From: JBBQWS01 sp038210415
Lineage (GTDB): Bacteria > Actinomycetota > Actinomycetes > Prado026
NCBI GenBank assembly: GCA_038210415.1
Contig: JBBQWS010000021.1
Coordinates: 1-49,868 of the forward strand
DNA: 49,868 nt
Reading direction: 5' to 3'
The first letter of the stretch is position 1. The number at the start of each line of letters is the position of its first letter. The notes below the pieces were generated by a model. It worked only from the letters and a program-made list of their open reading frames with translations, did no database searches and had not been told where the DNA came from. Shown here one piece after another: positions 15,998-24,404 of this stretch. The position numbers and the translations under genes are program-made.

Positions 15998-17559
15998 CGG
16001 GGTCGAGAGCTGCTCGGCCGACCGCTGCTCGACGGGCGACCACCACTCGACGGGCGACCGGACGAGCTCGGACGACCCGAGCCCTGTGGGCGGCTGCCGT
16101 AGCTGCTGCCCCCGGGACGCCCACCTGCACGCGGCGGACGCGAACCCGAGAGGGCCTCGCCGCCGACGATCGCGGGGAGCGGGATGCCGCTGGGCTGGCG
16201 CGAGCCGGTGATGTCGTTCAGGCCGTCGTCGCCCGGACGGACCCGGGTGCGGGCGGGCTTGACGCCCGCCTTGCGGGTCATGGTGTCGACCTCGCGCTCC
16301 TGGTGCGGCAGCACCAGCGTGACGACGGTGCCGGCCTCGCCTGCGCGGGCCGTCCGACCTGCGCGGTGCAAGTAATCCTTGGGGTCGGCCGGCGGATCGA
16401 CGTGGACGACCAGGCCCACGTCGTCGACGTGGATGCCACGGGCCGCGACGTCGGTGGCGACCAGCACCGGCACGCTGCCTTCGCGGAACTCCGCGAGGGT
16501 GCGCGTGCGGGCGTTCTGGCTGCGTCCACCGTGCAGGGCACCGGCGGGGACGCCGACCCGACGCAGCTGGTTCGTGAGCCGGTCGGCGCCGTGCTTGGTG
16601 CGCACGAAGAAGATCGTGCGCCCGTCGCGACCGGCGATCTCGGTCGTGACGGCCGCCTTGTCGTCGGGGGCGACGAGCAGCAGGTGGTGGTCCATCGTGT
16701 CGACCGACGCGGTCGCCGGAGCGATCGAGTGCGTGACCGGGTTGTCGAGGTACTTGCGCACCAGGCCGTCGACACCGCGGTCGAGGGTGGCCGAGAACAA
16801 CAACCGCTGCCCGCCCGGACGCACCTGGTCGAGCAGCTCGCTGACGGCGGGCAGGAAGCCGAGGTCGGCCATGTGGTCGGCCTCGTCCAGCACGGCGATC
16901 TCGACGTTCTCCAGCGAGCAGGTGCCCTGGCGGATGTGGTCGGAGAGGCGGCCCGGGGTCGCGATGACGACCTCGACGCCGCGGCGCAGTGCGTCGACCT
17001 GCTTGGGGAACGACATGCCGCCGACGACCACCTTCAGGCGGAGCCCGATGCTGCGGCCGAGCGGCTCGAGTGCCTCGTGCACCTGGAGCGCGAGCTCGCG
17101 GGTGGGCACCAGGATGAGTGCGATCGGGCGCTGGACCTCAGCGCGCCGGCCCGCGATGCGGGTGAGCAGGGGCAGGCCGAAAGCAAGCGTCTTGCCGGAT
17201 CCGGTCTGACCGCGACCGAGCACGTCGCGACCTGCCATGGCGTCGGGCATCGTCGAGACCTGGATCGGGAACGGCGTCTCGATGCCTCGGCGGCCGAGGA
17301 CCCCTACGAGCTCCTGGGGGACGCCGAGCTGGCTGAACGTGGGAACCGCGCCGGTGTGGGCAGCCTCGATGGTGTCGAACTCGACCGCCACCACGGGCGC
17401 AGAGGTCATCGTCGCCGGTGCGACGTACGTGTTGGGCTTGCTGGTCTTCTTCTTCGCCGAGGGCATGTCGACGGTGGGAACCCGAATCGGGCGCGGCGGG
17501 TGGTTGCGTCGGCGCTCGGCGCCGGGACGCGAAGGACTACTGGGGGACGACTGGGACAT
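15994..17559 (-). CDS. DEAD-box RNA helicase (RhlE/DeaD-like) with Gly/Ser/Arg-rich tail
   Basis: An ATP-dependent RNA helicase of about 521 residues. Its motifs are in order: Q motif (TPFPIQVSTMPDAM), motif I GQTGSGKT, Ia PTRELALQ, Ib TPGRL, II DEAD, III SAT, IV-V (FVRTKHGADRL, VATDVAARGIHV) and VI HRAGRTARAG. A C-terminal low-complexity tail repeats GRPSSSGRPSSGGRPSSS-like units, likely for RNA binding or assembly. The ATG at 17559 (MSQSSPSS) is preferred; an in-frame ATG lies 9 codons upstream but has no ribosome-binding site. The last 4 bp (CTAG) are shared with the stop of the convergent SDR-GNAT gene. Confidence 0.9.
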   Translation of the reverse strand: MSQSSPSSPSRPGAERRRNHPPRPIRVPTVDMPSAKKKTSKPNTYVAPATMTSAPVVAVEFDTIEAAHTGAVPTFSQLGVPQELVGVLGRRGIETPFPIQVSTMPDAMAGRDVLGRGQTGSGKTLAFGLPLLTRIAGRRAEVQRPIALILVPTRELALQVHEALEPLGRSIGLRLKVVVGGMSFPKQVDALRRGVEVVIATPGRLSDHIRQGTCSLENVEIAVLDEADHMADLGFLPAVSELLDQVRPGGQRLLFSATLDRGVDGLVRKYLDNPVTHSIAPATASVDTMDHHLLLVAPDDKAAVTTEIAGRDGRTIFFVRTKHGADRLTNQLRRVGVPAGALHGGRSQNARTRTLAEFREGSVPVLVATDVAARGIHVDDVGLVVHVDPPADPKDYLHRAGRTARAGEAGTVVTLVLPHQEREVDTMTRKAGVKPARTRVRPGDDGLNDITGSRQPSGIPLPAIVGGEALSGSRPPRAGGRPGGSSYGSRPQGSGRPSSSGRPSSGGRPSSSGRPSSSRPR

Positions 17560-17719
17560 GGTGAAGCACAAACCTCTCGTGACCATGGCGCGTCACAAGA
17601 GAGTCGCTGCGGCGGTGAGCCGGAGTGATTCGGCAGGACGGGCCCGGCGCGCCGGATGCGCACCGTGGGGGACGCTTCAGCGCAAGAGAGCGCGTGAGGC
17701 GATGATTTCGTTGAAGAGT

Positions 17720-18523
17720 CTACCTGCTGGGCGCCAGCGGGCCGACCACGCCGCCGCTGCGCTCCTCGAGCACCGAGTTGCCTCCGTCGACGACCAGGAC
17801 CGTGCCCGTGACGTAGGACGAGGCCTCGTCCGCCAGGAAGGCGATGGCGGCGGCGACTTCCGCTGCGGAGCCCGCTCTGCCGACCGGGGCCGCGGTGCCG
17901 GCGTGGCGTTCGACGTCGGTGGCCGACGCCGTGTCGATCCAGCCCGGCGCGACGGCGTTGACCGTGACGCCGTACGCCGCCACCTCGAGGGCGAGCGCCC
18001 GCGTCAAGCCGACCATGCCGGCCTTCGCCGCGCTGTAGGCCGCCTGCTGCGGCATCGCCACGACCACGCCGGTCACCGACGAAACGTTGACGATGCGGCC
18101 GTAGCCGGCGCTGCGCAGGACCGGGACGGCCGCGGCGCAGACCAGGAAGCAGGTGGTCAGGTTGCGCGCCAGGGCGTCGTCCCAGTCGACCCGGGTCAGC
18201 TCGTCGAGGTTGCGGTTGACGTCCTCGCCAGCAGCCTGCGACACCATGCCGGCGTTGTTCACGACGATGTCGAGGCGGCCCCAGCGTCGCGTGGCCATGG
18301 CCACCAGGTCGGCGGCGACACCCGGCCGGGTGAGGTCCCCGACGAACCCGGCGGCGTCGAAGCCCGCGTTCGCCAGGTCTGCAGCTCGTTCGGAGGCCCG
18401 GTGCGTGGTGGCCGCGAGCAGCACCGAAGCTCCGGCCTCTGCCAGGGTCCGGGCGGTCGCGTAGCCGATGCCGTCGGGACTTCCCGCGCCGGTGACGATG
18501 GCCACCCGGCCGCGCAGACCCAT
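17720..18523 (-). CDS. short-chain dehydrogenase/reductase (classical SDR)
   Basis: A 267-residue NAD(P)-dependent oxidoreductase. The glycine motif is TGAGSPDGIG, slightly longer than the usual TGxxxGIG. NNAG follows at the fourth strand, then the catalytic Ser (VNVSSVTG) and YSAAK, with the PGW cofactor loop and the closing SSYVTGTVLVVDGG. It resembles FabG-type 3-oxoacyl reductases, but the substrate is unknown. The ATG overlaps the stop of the DUF3618 gene by one base (TGATG), so it is probably translated by coupling. It is followed at 160 bp by the helicase gene on the same strand. Confidence 0.88.
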   Translation of the reverse strand: MGLRGRVAIVTGAGSPDGIGYATARTLAEAGASVLLAATTHRASERAADLANAGFDAAGFVGDLTRPGVAADLVAMATRRWGRLDIVVNNAGMVSQAAGEDVNRNLDELTRVDWDDALARNLTTCFLVCAAAVPVLRSAGYGRIVNVSSVTGVVVAMPQQAAYSAAKAGMVGLTRALALEVAAYGVTVNAVAPGWIDTASATDVERHAGTAAPVGRAGSAAEVAAAIAFLADEASSYVTGTVLVVDGGNSVLEERSGGVVGPLAPSR

Positions 18524-18807
18524 CAGAGCCGGCGGCGCCGGACCAGGTAGACGACGAGCACGAGCGCGACACCACCCACCACCGCGAGCCGCTTCGGGTC
18601 GGGGGATCCGTCGGGCAAAGTCACCAGGCCCAGCGCGCGCTGCTTCGCGTTGGCGATCAGGTTGGCGGGGCGGACCTTGTTCTCGAGGACGTCGAGCCGG
18701 TCGGCGAGGTTGGCCCTCGTCGCGGCGATCTCGGCTTCGATCGCAGCCGGGTCCCGAGGGGCCGGCTTCGCCTCCGAAGCCTTGGCTGCGGCGGTCTGGT
18801 CGGTCAC
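18523..18807 (-). CDS. DUF3618 family small membrane-anchored protein
   Basis: A 94-residue protein with the DUF3618 signature: DPAAIEAEIAATRANLADRL, then DVLENKVRPANL, and a single C-terminal membrane segment (LAVVGGVALVLVVYLV) ending in a stop-transfer RRRRL. The GTG at 18807 is preceded by AAGGGAGA, which decides the start; the frame stays open upstream without signal. Its function is unknown. It is encoded directly before, and coupled to, the SDR gene, and is divergent from bcp. Confidence 0.85.
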   Translation of the reverse strand: MTDQTAAAKASEAKPAPRDPAAIEAEIAATRANLADRLDVLENKVRPANLIANAKQRALGLVTLPDGSPDPKRLAVVGGVALVLVVYLVRRRRL

Positions 18808-18906
18808 GGCGTGGTCTCCCTTGACCTCGGGAATGCTGGTGGGATCACCGTACCGCCGAGCGACGTCTGGTATCTCTTGGTCTCCCGCAACGAAAGAGGC
18901 TTCCCC

Positions 18907-19377
18907 GTGCCCACCAAGTTGGCCGTCGGCGACCAGGCCCCCGACTTCACCCTGCCGGACTCCACCGGCGCCACCGTCTCGCTTGCCGACTACCTCGGCC
19001 GCCGGGTGGTCCTCTACGTCTACCCCGCCGCGATGACCCCCGGCTGCACGAAGCAGGCCTGCGACTTCCGCGACAGCCTGGAGGCTCTGCACGCAGCCGG
19101 TCTGGCCGTCGTCGGGCTGTCGCCCGACGACCCGGCCAAGCTGGCGAAGTTCGTCGCAGCAGAAGGACTCACGTTCCCCTTGCTGTCCGACCCGGACAAG
19201 TCCGTGATGACCGCGTACGGCGCCTACGGCGAGAAGAAGTTGTACGGGAAGACGGTCGTCGGGGTGATCCGGTCGACCTTCGTCATCGGCGCCGACGGTC
19301 ACGTCGAGGTTGCCCAGTACGCCGTCAAGGCAACCGGGCACGTCGCGAAACTACGACGCGATCTCGGGATCGACTGA
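18907..19377 (+). CDS. bcp: thioredoxin-dependent peroxiredoxin (BCP/PrxQ type)
   Basis: A 156-residue atypical 2-Cys peroxiredoxin that reduces H2O2 and organic hydroperoxides. The peroxidatic cysteine is C47 in YPAAMTPGCTKQACDF, with the resolving cysteine C52 five residues later, as in PrxQ. GDQAPDFTLPDSTG and the strand STFVIGADGHV are typical. The GTG at 18907 is chosen because AAAGAGG precedes it and the protein then has the normal BCP length; the frame is open 96 bp further upstream. It is divergent from the DUF3618-SDR pair. Confidence 0.92.
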   Translation: MPTKLAVGDQAPDFTLPDSTGATVSLADYLGRRVVLYVYPAAMTPGCTKQACDFRDSLEALHAAGLAVVGLSPDDPAKLAKFVAAEGLTFPLLSDPDKSVMTAYGAYGEKKLYGKTVVGVIRSTFVIGADGHVEVAQYAVKATGHVAKLRRDLGID

Positions 19378-19390
19378 TCGCCACGTCGTC

Positions 19391-20569
19391 ATGAATCGGC
19401 CGGACTGGCTGTCCCGCAACGTCTCGGTGCTGTCTGCTGTGTCCTTCCTACAGGACGCGGCCAGCGAGCTGCTCTACCCAGTGCTACCGGTCCTGCTGAC
19501 GTCGGTGCTGGGTGCGCCGGCCGCCGTGGTGGGTCTCACCGAAGGGCTCGCCGAGGGTGCGGCCGCGGTGACGAAGTACGCCGCGGGACGCTGGTCCGAC
19601 CGCATCGGCCGACGGCCGCTCGTCACCGCGGGGTACGGGCTGGCGGCGGTCGGCAAGCTTGTCATCGCACTGGCCGGAGCCTGGCCCGTGGTCCTGCTGG
19701 GCCGCGTCACCGACCGGCTGGGCAAGGGCATGCGGGGGGCTCCTCGCGACGCGCTGCTCGCTGACGGAGTCGAGGTCGTCGACTTGGGCCGCGTCTTCGG
19801 GTTCCACCGGGCGATGGACACGGCGGGCGCAGTCGTCGGGCCCTTGCTGGGTCTCGCCGTCCTGTCGTGGACGAACGACAACCTGCGGGTGGCGCTCTGG
19901 ATCGCCGTCGTGCCGGCGGTCCTGTCGGTGCTCCTCACCCTGGCCGTGCGCGAGACCAGCCGGGCGGTGCCCGCTGCACAGCATGATCAGGTCGCGACCC
20001 CTTCCGGCAACCCGACCCTGCCGAAGCGGTACTGGCAGGTGGTCTCGGTGCTCGGCCTGATCGCGATCGTCAACTTCCCGGATGCCCTCGTGCTGTTGCG
20101 GGTGTCCCAGCTGGGTTTCTCGATCACGGGCGTGCTGGCCGTCTACGTCCTCTACAACCTGGTCTACGGGTTGTTGTCGTACCCGGCCGGCGTGCTCGCG
20201 GACCGGCTGCCTCGGGCCCGGATCTACGCACTCGGGCTGGCCTGCTTCGCGGTCGGCTACGTCGGGCTCGGCCTGGTGCACAGCACCGGCGCGGTCATCG
20301 CGCTCATGCTGGCGTACGGCGGGTTCAACGCCTTCACGGACGGCGTGGGCAAGGCCTGGATCTCGTCGTTGGCGCCTGCCGCGGCTCGGGGCCACGCGCA
20401 AGGCGTGTTCCAAGGACTCAGCGGAGGTGCCGTACTCGCCGCCGGGCTGTGGGCCGGTCTCGCCTGGAACCTAGGTCCTGGGCGAGGGGCTGTTCCGCTG
20501 GTGGCTGCAGGCTCGGTCGCCGGGGTGGCCGGGGTGGCCCTGTGGACCGCGGGGCGACATCTGGGCTGA
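19391..20569 (+). CDS. MFS transporter
   Basis: A 392-residue major facilitator with about 12 hydrophobic segments. The loop 2-3 motif A is GRWSDRIGRRPLV, and its repeat in the second half is GVLADRLPRARIY. The motif DRLGKGMRGAPRDALLAD after the fourth helix is typical of a subfamily often annotated as arabinose-efflux-like or tetracycline-like permeases. The substrate is not deducible. The ATG is 13 bp after the bcp stop, so it may be co-transcribed with bcp. It is convergent with the FkbM gene, with only about 30 bp between and no clear terminator. Confidence 0.85.
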   Translation: MNRPDWLSRNVSVLSAVSFLQDAASELLYPVLPVLLTSVLGAPAAVVGLTEGLAEGAAAVTKYAAGRWSDRIGRRPLVTAGYGLAAVGKLVIALAGAWPVVLLGRVTDRLGKGMRGAPRDALLADGVEVVDLGRVFGFHRAMDTAGAVVGPLLGLAVLSWTNDNLRVALWIAVVPAVLSVLLTLAVRETSRAVPAAQHDQVATPSGNPTLPKRYWQVVSVLGLIAIVNFPDALVLLRVSQLGFSITGVLAVYVLYNLVYGLLSYPAGVLADRLPRARIYALGLACFAVGYVGLGLVHSTGAVIALMLAYGGFNAFTDGVGKAWISSLAPAAARGHAQGVFQGLSGGAVLAAGLWAGLAWNLGPGRGAVPLVAAGSVAGVAGVALWTAGRHLG

Positions 20570-20599
20570 CCGGGGCAGGCGGGATTGGCGTGCGCGGTT

Positions 20600-21559
20600 T
20601 TACGGCACCTCGACAACCGGGCAGGCTTCGATGAGCGCCTGCCAGCGGTCAAGCTCTGCCCAGAAGTCGTCCCCGACCTCATGCGGGGCGAACAGCCACA
20701 TCATCTGGCTGTTGTCGCCTTCCAAGACCTCGCGGCGGGTGTACGGCGTCTTCGACTCGATCCGGTACCAGAAGTAGCCGAAGGGCTCAATAACCTCGGT
20801 CAGTGCAGCCTCGGTGCGACCCGCAAGGATCTCCACGAGCAGCCAGGGCCGGTGCATCTCGAGGGTGCGCCGAGCTCCCTTGAGCACGGCGGGTTCGGTC
20901 GTCTCGGTATCGATCTTGATCACCGCTGGAACCGTCATCCCCTCGTCGCAGAGGGTGTCGATGGTGCGCACGGGCACCTCCAATGTGCCCTTGGCGTTTC
21001 GGAACCCCTCGGCGAGCGAGTTGGAGCTGTCGGTTTGAGCAGACAGGAACAACGTGGCCGAGCCTTCCTCAGCTCCGAGAGCGACCACCTGGACCTCGTG
21101 CGCGAGTCCGTTGCGCTCGCCCGTCTGCCGGGCCACCTCGGCGAGCAGGGGAGTCGGCTCGAAAGCGATCACCTCGCGGTCGGTGACCGCTCGGGCCAGG
21201 ATCGAGTAGACGCCAACGTTGGCTCCGACATCGAGGACGCAGCCGGGCTTCGCCACACTGATCGCGGCGAGGAAGCAGGCGAGGGCATCGGGCTCGTAGC
21301 CTGCGAACCCCTTTGACTCCAGCAAACGAGGCACGAACAGACTCGGCGGAGCCACCATCACGATCTCGCGACTCCCATGGCCGACACTCGGCATGACCAG
21401 CGTCACGCGCCGTTCCACCGGCTGTCGCGGAGGCTTCGAGGACGGCGGGGTTCCTGGAATGGGAGCGGAAAGCCGCCGCACGGACCGGTACGACGCCTCC
21501 AGCCGAGGGTGCGATCGCAGAAATGCGCGGAAACGATGCTTGGTCGAGTGCAGGTCCAT
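20600..21559 (-). CDS. FkbM family methyltransferase
   Basis: A 319-residue protein with an FkbM-type SAM-dependent methyltransferase domain (about 95-260): motif I CVLDVGANVGVYSI, the acidic VIAFEPTPLLAEVAR, then VPAVIKIDTETTEPAVLKGA and RPWLLVEIL. FkbM enzymes O-methylate sugars or natural products. The ATG at 21559 is chosen; a TTG start 11 codons upstream is possible, and neither has a strong ribosome-binding site. Its codon choice looks somewhat less GC-rich than that of its neighbours. It lies alone, 111 bp from tRNA-Leu, with no other glycan or antibiotic genes, so its substrate is unknown and horizontal gain is possible. Confidence 0.8.
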   Translation of the reverse strand: MDLHSTKHRFRAFLRSHPRLEASYRSVRRLSAPIPGTPPSSKPPRQPVERRVTLVMPSVGHGSREIVMVAPPSLFVPRLLESKGFAGYEPDALACFLAAISVAKPGCVLDVGANVGVYSILARAVTDREVIAFEPTPLLAEVARQTGERNGLAHEVQVVALGAEEGSATLFLSAQTDSSNSLAEGFRNAKGTLEVPVRTIDTLCDEGMTVPAVIKIDTETTEPAVLKGARRTLEMHRPWLLVEILAGRTEAALTEVIEPFGYFWYRIESKTPYTRREVLEGDNSQMMWLFAPHEVGDDFWAELDRWQALIEACPVVEVP

Positions 21560-21653
21560 GGGAAGGGACAATAGGCGATCCAATGCCGGCAAACGCCCCT
21601 GCGGCTCGGCGCCGCCGTGGCCGCCGTGGACCTGCGGTCCGCGGAGCGCCGTC

Positions 21654-21659
21654 TAGGCT
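21654..21659 (+). promoter_or_regulatory. -10 box of the tRNA-Leu gene
   Basis: TAGGCT lies 11 nt upstream of the tRNA-Leu 5' end, the position expected for its promoter. No clear -35 box is seen. Confidence 0.45.
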
Positions 21660-21670
21660 GATCGATGTCA

Positions 21671-21754
21671 GCGGGAGTGGCGTAACCGGCAGCCGCGCCA
21701 GGTTTAGGTCCTGGTGCCCGAAAGGGCGTGGGGGTTCGAGTCCCCCCTTCCGCA
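21671..21754 (+). tRNA. tRNA-Leu(UAG)
   Basis: The cloverleaf folds completely. The acceptor GCGGGAG (21671-21677) pairs with CTTCCGC (21747-21753) with one G-U, and the discriminator is A21754. The anticodon stem CCAGG/CCTGG encloses the 7-nt loop TTTAGGT with anticodon TAG at 21705-21707. There is a long class II variable arm (GTGCCCGAAAGGGC region) and a T arm with stem GGGGG/CCCCC around TTCGAGT. The class II arm and anticodon both give leucine (CUN codons). CCA is not encoded. The gene looks intact, with no integrase next to it. Confidence 0.95.
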
Positions 21755-21768
21755 CGCCGGCGAAGCCA

Positions 21769-22767
21769 TCACTGGCCCTGGCCGGGCCCGGGGGCGGTGC
21801 CCTCGCGCAAGTCGAAGGTCCAGTAGGTCGAGTCGGCCGTGACGACCTGCAGCCGGTACCGACCGGCTGGGAACGATCGAGCAGGGCGCCAGGCAACGGC
21901 AGTTTGATCGGCGGGGCACGACCCATCCGGGGTCGCGCCGACCTGGTCGCCCTCGCCGACGAGGAAGAAAGTCAGCCCCTCACCTTCCTGACCCAGGGAG
22001 CCGCCGACCGTGCCGCCGTTGAGCTCGAACGAGGCTGTCAGGCCCGACCCGGTGCCAACGGCATGAAAGACCGCTCCGCCGCGATCCCTCGCTTGCAGGG
22101 GCGACGCGAACTTCGTGAGCGTGGGGCTCTTGCGAGGAACGACATCGCCACCCGGCGCCCGCAACACGACGAGGCCGCCGCCGACGAGAACGGCGCCGAC
22201 GACAAGGCCGACTAAGAGCGGGCGGGGTCGCCGTGTCGGCGGAGCGACGCGGGGCGTCGCCGGCGCGACAAAATCGGGAACAACCACGGGAACGGCGGAG
22301 TCACGCGCGTCGTGATACCAGCCGACGGCCGGCCACATCGACCCTTGCGACGCTTGGTCGGAGTCGTCGTCGAACCACTCGCGGGAGTACCGCCCGACCA
22401 GCCCCACCAGCAGCAGGACCAGGATGGCACTCGCCAGGAACAGCAGACAGTAGGCCAACGCTCCGCCTGCCGACACCACGATGACCACGCCGACGGCGGC
22501 AAGCCGGATCAGCTGGAAGACCGCCACGGTTGCCGCGGCCCAGAGCTTGCGCCCCCAGATCTTCAGCCCGCAGACGACCATCGCGGTGCCGAAGAACACT
22601 GCCAGCAGGGTGGACGCAGCGATCAGCTGGGGACCGGGCCCCACCGCGAGCACCGAGACGAAGAGCCCTGCCGCCTCGACGAAGGTGAGCACCACCGCCG
22701 CGGACAAGGATCGCGGGCAGTGGCGTACGCGCCACCCGAAGGACGGCGCGACAGCGACGGACGGCAC
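21769..22767 (-). CDS. membrane protein of unknown function
   Basis: A 332-residue protein I do not recognise. It has four hydrophobic helices in residues 20-125, a hydrophilic Asp/Ser-rich stretch (REWFDDDSDQASQG) and a Pro-rich stretch (PATPRVAPPTRRPRP), a fifth membrane segment (LLVGLVVGAVLVGGGLVVL), and an exported C-terminal domain of about 110 residues rich in Gly and beta-like strands. That domain contains FELNGGTVGGSLGQEGEGLT and GRYRLQVVTADSTYWTFDLR, with one Cys in DGSCPADQ. The tail suggests an extracellular sensing or binding domain. The start GTG at 22767 has no strong ribosome-binding site. It is convergent with tRNA-Leu, 15 bp away. Confidence 0.65.
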   Translation of the reverse strand: MPSVAVAPSFGWRVRHCPRSLSAAVVLTFVEAAGLFVSVLAVGPGPQLIAASTLLAVFFGTAMVVCGLKIWGRKLWAAATVAVFQLIRLAAVGVVIVVSAGGALAYCLLFLASAILVLLLVGLVGRYSREWFDDDSDQASQGSMWPAVGWYHDARDSAVPVVVPDFVAPATPRVAPPTRRPRPLLVGLVVGAVLVGGGLVVLRAPGGDVVPRKSPTLTKFASPLQARDRGGAVFHAVGTGSGLTASFELNGGTVGGSLGQEGEGLTFFLVGEGDQVGATPDGSCPADQTAVAWRPARSFPAGRYRLQVVTADSTYWTFDLREGTAPGPGQGQ

Positions 22768-22879
22768 CCGGATCTCCCTACGTCGAGGGTCGTGCCCCCA
22801 GCCGACTCCGACGAGAGACCTCTGCCCACCCGGCTATCGGGACGGGTCGCCGGCTACTTGAGGCGACAGGCGGCCGGCG

Positions 22880-23875
22880 TCAAGCGTCGGGGGTGCTCGC
22901 GTCCACGTTGGCGTGCTCGGCAGGGATCGTGCCGAGCCGTCCGGCCTGGAAGTCCTCGAAGGCCTGGATCAGCTCGGCCTTGGTGTTCATGACGAATGGG
23001 CCGTACGCCGCAACGGGTTCACGGATCGGCTGGCCGCCGAGGATGAACACGTCCATGCCCTGGGTGCGCGAGTCCTGCCGCGCGGCCGCCGCGACCGTGA
23101 TCGAGTCGCCGGCACCGAAGACGGCCAGTTGACCACTGTTCAGCGGACGACGCCCCGGCCCGTCAGCGCCGACCGTTCCGTTGCCGCCGAGGGAGTAGAC
23201 GAGCGCGTTGAAGTCCGGGCGCCACGGCAGGGTGAGCGAAGCTCCTGGAGCGAGGGTCGCGTGGACCAGCGTGATCGGCGTGTACGTCGAGCCGGGGCCG
23301 GCCTGGCCGGCCACTTCGCCCGCGATGACCCTCAGCAGAGCACCCCCGTCGGCCGAGCTCAGCAGCGCGACCTTGCGCGAGGTGATGTCCTGGTAGCGGG
23401 GCGCCGCCATCTTCTTGGCCTTCGGCAGGTTGACCCACAGCTGGATCCCATGGAAGAGCCCGCCTGAGACGACCAGGTGCTCCGGCGGAACCTCTATGTG
23501 CAGGATCCCTGAACCGGCTGTCATCCATTGAGTGTCGCCGTCGGTGATCAGGCCACCTCCGCCGTTCGAGTCCGAGTGCTGGAACTCGCCGTCGATGATG
23601 TACGTGACCGTCTCGAACCCTCGGTGCGGATGCCACGCGGTGCCCTTGGGCTCCCCTGGCGCATACTGCACCTCGCCCATCTGGTCCATCATGATGAACG
23701 GGTCGAGCGCGGCGAGGTCGACGCCGGCGAAAGCTCGGCGAACCGGGAATCCCTCGCCCTCGAAGCCGCGCGGCGCAGTCGTCACCGAGAGCACCGGACG
23801 GTCGGCAGAGGCCTGCGGATCCTTCGGCGGGACGCGCGGCAGCGACAGCACGTCCGACACGGTGATTGCCGGCAT
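22880..23875 (-). CDS. pirin family protein
   Basis: A 331-residue bicupin of the pirin family. The N-terminal cupin carries the metal site HPHRGFETVTYIIDGEFQHSD, with His-His-Glu-His ligands visible, followed by GILHIEVPP and GIQLWVNLP. The C-terminal pirin_C domain follows (about 190-300) with ATLAPGASLTLPWRPDFNAL and the ending GPFVMNT. Bacterial pirins are reported as quercetinase-like oxygenases or regulators of central metabolism. The ATG at 23875 is chosen because AAGGAGG lies 7 nt before it; the frame is open 16 codons further. Confidence 0.9.
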   Translation of the reverse strand: MPAITVSDVLSLPRVPPKDPQASADRPVLSVTTAPRGFEGEGFPVRRAFAGVDLAALDPFIMMDQMGEVQYAPGEPKGTAWHPHRGFETVTYIIDGEFQHSDSNGGGGLITDGDTQWMTAGSGILHIEVPPEHLVVSGGLFHGIQLWVNLPKAKKMAAPRYQDITSRKVALLSSADGGALLRVIAGEVAGQAGPGSTYTPITLVHATLAPGASLTLPWRPDFNALVYSLGGNGTVGADGPGRRPLNSGQLAVFGAGDSITVAAAARQDSRTQGMDVFILGGQPIREPVAAYGPFVMNTKAELIQAFEDFQAGRLGTIPAEHANVDASTPDA

Positions 23876-24080
23876 CTCGGTCCTCCTTATCGAAACAGTG
23901 CGCCGTTGTGCTTGATCCTTCAACGATCCTACGGGCTCGAACGCCTGATCCTCCTGCTGGCATTCCCTTCGCTGTCCACCGGCCCTGCGCCGTCCACAGC
24001 CGGTGCGTTACCGGTCCCTGGCAGCACCGCAGCTGAGCGAGGGTAGTCACAACCGATCGACCGCAACGGAGAGGAACCGT

Positions 24081-24404
24081 ATGGCCCAACCACAGCCGAC
24101 GACCGCATTCACCGTCCAGGGCTCGAGCCTCGACAGGGCCGCCGCCGCCGCCCGTTCGCTCGCCGTGCGGCTCGACGCTGCCGCCGACGAGCTCGCGGTT
24201 GCTGCCGGTCCGTTGCTGGCTGCGGCTGTCGCGTCGGCCACGACCGATGCGGCCGCCGACGCCGCGATGCGGTGGAGGGCCCTGCTCGACGACGAGGCCC
24301 GGCAGGTGCGGGCGCTGGCCGGCAGCCTGGCGGCGGCTGCGGCTGACTACCGCGCGACAGACGCCACCGCAGCGAGCCGGCTTGCCGGCCCAGGCCAGGC
24401 ATGA
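24081..24404 (+). CDS. ESX/EspC-like small helical protein, possible type VII secretion substrate
   Basis: A 107-residue, Ala-rich, all-helical protein with two long helices around a central turn. W65 sits in MRWRALLD, and the motif YRATD (Y90 to D94) matches the YxxxD/E export signal of ESX substrates near the C-terminus. GAGAGG precedes the ATG at 24081. Length and layout fit WXG100/EspC-like proteins, although a classical WxG turn is absent. It overlaps the downstream hydrolase gene by ATGA, like bicistronic ESX pairs. No ESX core genes (EccC, EccB, MycP) lie in the window. The T7SS assignment is inference from fold and motif. Confidence 0.55.
   Translation: MAQPQPTTAFTVQGSSLDRAAAAARSLAVRLDAAADELAVAAGPLLAAAVASATTDAAADAAMRWRALLDDEARQVRALAGSLAAAAADYRATDATAASRLAGPGQA

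Noticed and set aside
15998..16080. A DNA repeat array or CRISPR-like tract
   Set aside because: The periodicity comes from Ser/Gly/Arg/Pro codons in the helicase tail; there are no unique spacers of constant length.
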